Source: Patescibacteria group bacterium (lineage in GTDB: Bacteria; Patescibacteriota; Patescibacteriia; UBA9934). From it: a stretch of DNA of 20,377 nucleotides. The stretch is taken from the NCBI GenBank assembly GCA_018818445.1, contig JAHISC010000051.1:1-20377 (forward strand). Direction: 5' to 3'. Below, one piece after another: positions 20,189 through 20,377 of this stretch. The notes beneath the pieces are model-generated. The model searched no databases. It was not told the origin of the DNA and saw only the letters and a list, made by a program, of their open reading frames with translations. The stretch's first letter is position 1. Each line of letters begins with the position of its first letter. The translations under genes and the position numbers were made by a program.

Positions 20189-20377
20189 CCGCGGCGTTGT
20201 CTGGGACTGCCTGGACACCACGTAGCCAAATGCTGGCGAGGTACTTATCGCTCGAGCCGAGGACCGAGCGATACGAAAGAGCAAAACTCGAGGCCGATCC
20301 CCTACTCAAAGAATGAGATCGCGACCGAGGACGCAATTACCTAACCTGTAAGCGGCTTTCACAACTTAGAATCGACA
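20189..20377 (+). other. GC-rich transcribed leader or start of an RNA gene
   Basis: No convincing gene lies between the promoter and the window end. The stretch is GC-richer than average and holds a perfect 8-bp hairpin ATCGCTCG/CGAGCGAT (20248-20255 and 20265-20272). A 12-codon ORF (ATG at 20313, MRSRPRTQLPNL) has no Shine-Dalgarno. A stable-RNA gene or an rRNA operon leader would fit; the downstream sequence is needed to decide. Confidence 0.4.

Noticed and set aside
20091..20336. Minus-strand 81-codon ORF at the right end
   Set aside because: Its C-terminal part is a translation of the ATTGCGAG palindrome, it has no ribosome site, and it opposes the strong plus-strand promoter.
1..20377. 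CRISPR array or defence-gene cluster
   Set aside because: No regularly spaced direct repeats of 23-40 bases and no cas, restriction or toxin-antitoxin genes were seen.

Overview
The window looks like a bacterial chromosome segment from the Candidate Phyla Radiation (Patescibacteria, Parcubacteria-like). This is inferred from gene content and style, with no marker-gene search. Genes are compact and short-leadered. Most start codons (tig, hppA, nfo, maf, comM, dksA, pnp) lack a visible Shine-Dalgarno, and promoters are often exact TTGACA boxes with 17-bp spacers. The LysM/M23 envelope hydrolase, NYN protein, comM, Gmad2/GerMN lipoprotein and single Xer recombinase fit that group. TGA is used as a stop (rnpA, the 16909-17241 gene), so this is not the UGA-glycine code.

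Layout. 1-900: rpmH, rnpA and yidD (plus strand), the usual ribosomal protein L34/RNase P/membrane-insertion cluster, without the expected yidC. 978-2571 (minus): a GC-rich orphan gene with a strong Shine-Dalgarno, then a DUF167 gene and endonuclease IV (nfo). 2722-6092 (minus): trigger factor and a membrane pyrophosphatase predicted to be K+-independent. 6214-7557 (plus): membrane-anchored LysM/M23 peptidase. 7599-9238: an HD-domain hydrolase and a Maf-like pyrophosphatase, divergent around a perfect 40-bp palindrome. 9244-11614 (minus): operon dksA-like, lspA, comM. 11690-12190: a roughly 340-nt structured RNA gene that I cannot assign, with its own promoter, a pseudoknot and a terminator, beside DnaA-box-like sequences. 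12192-16743 (minus): rpsO, an NYN protein, pnp and an unknown single-pass membrane protein. 16861-17667 (minus): a second GC-rich orphan gene with a strong Shine-Dalgarno, and a small coiled-coil gene. 17690-18250: tRNA-His and tRNA-Arg followed by a rod-like RNA hairpin. 18254-20008: Xer recombinase and a divergent lipoprotein. 20011-20377: repeats, then a strong promoter reading out of the window.

The genes cover RNA maturation and decay (rnpA, pnp, NYN), translation (rpmH, rpsO, tRNAs, tig), envelope biogenesis (yidD, lspA, M23, lipoprotein), energy coupling (hppA), and DNA repair and recombination (nfo, comM, xer). The features most worth follow-up are the unassigned structured RNA and its flanking inverted repeats, the two GC-rich single-gene cassettes, the 40-bp palindrome, and the repeated fusion of a terminator hairpin to the next gene's -35 box.
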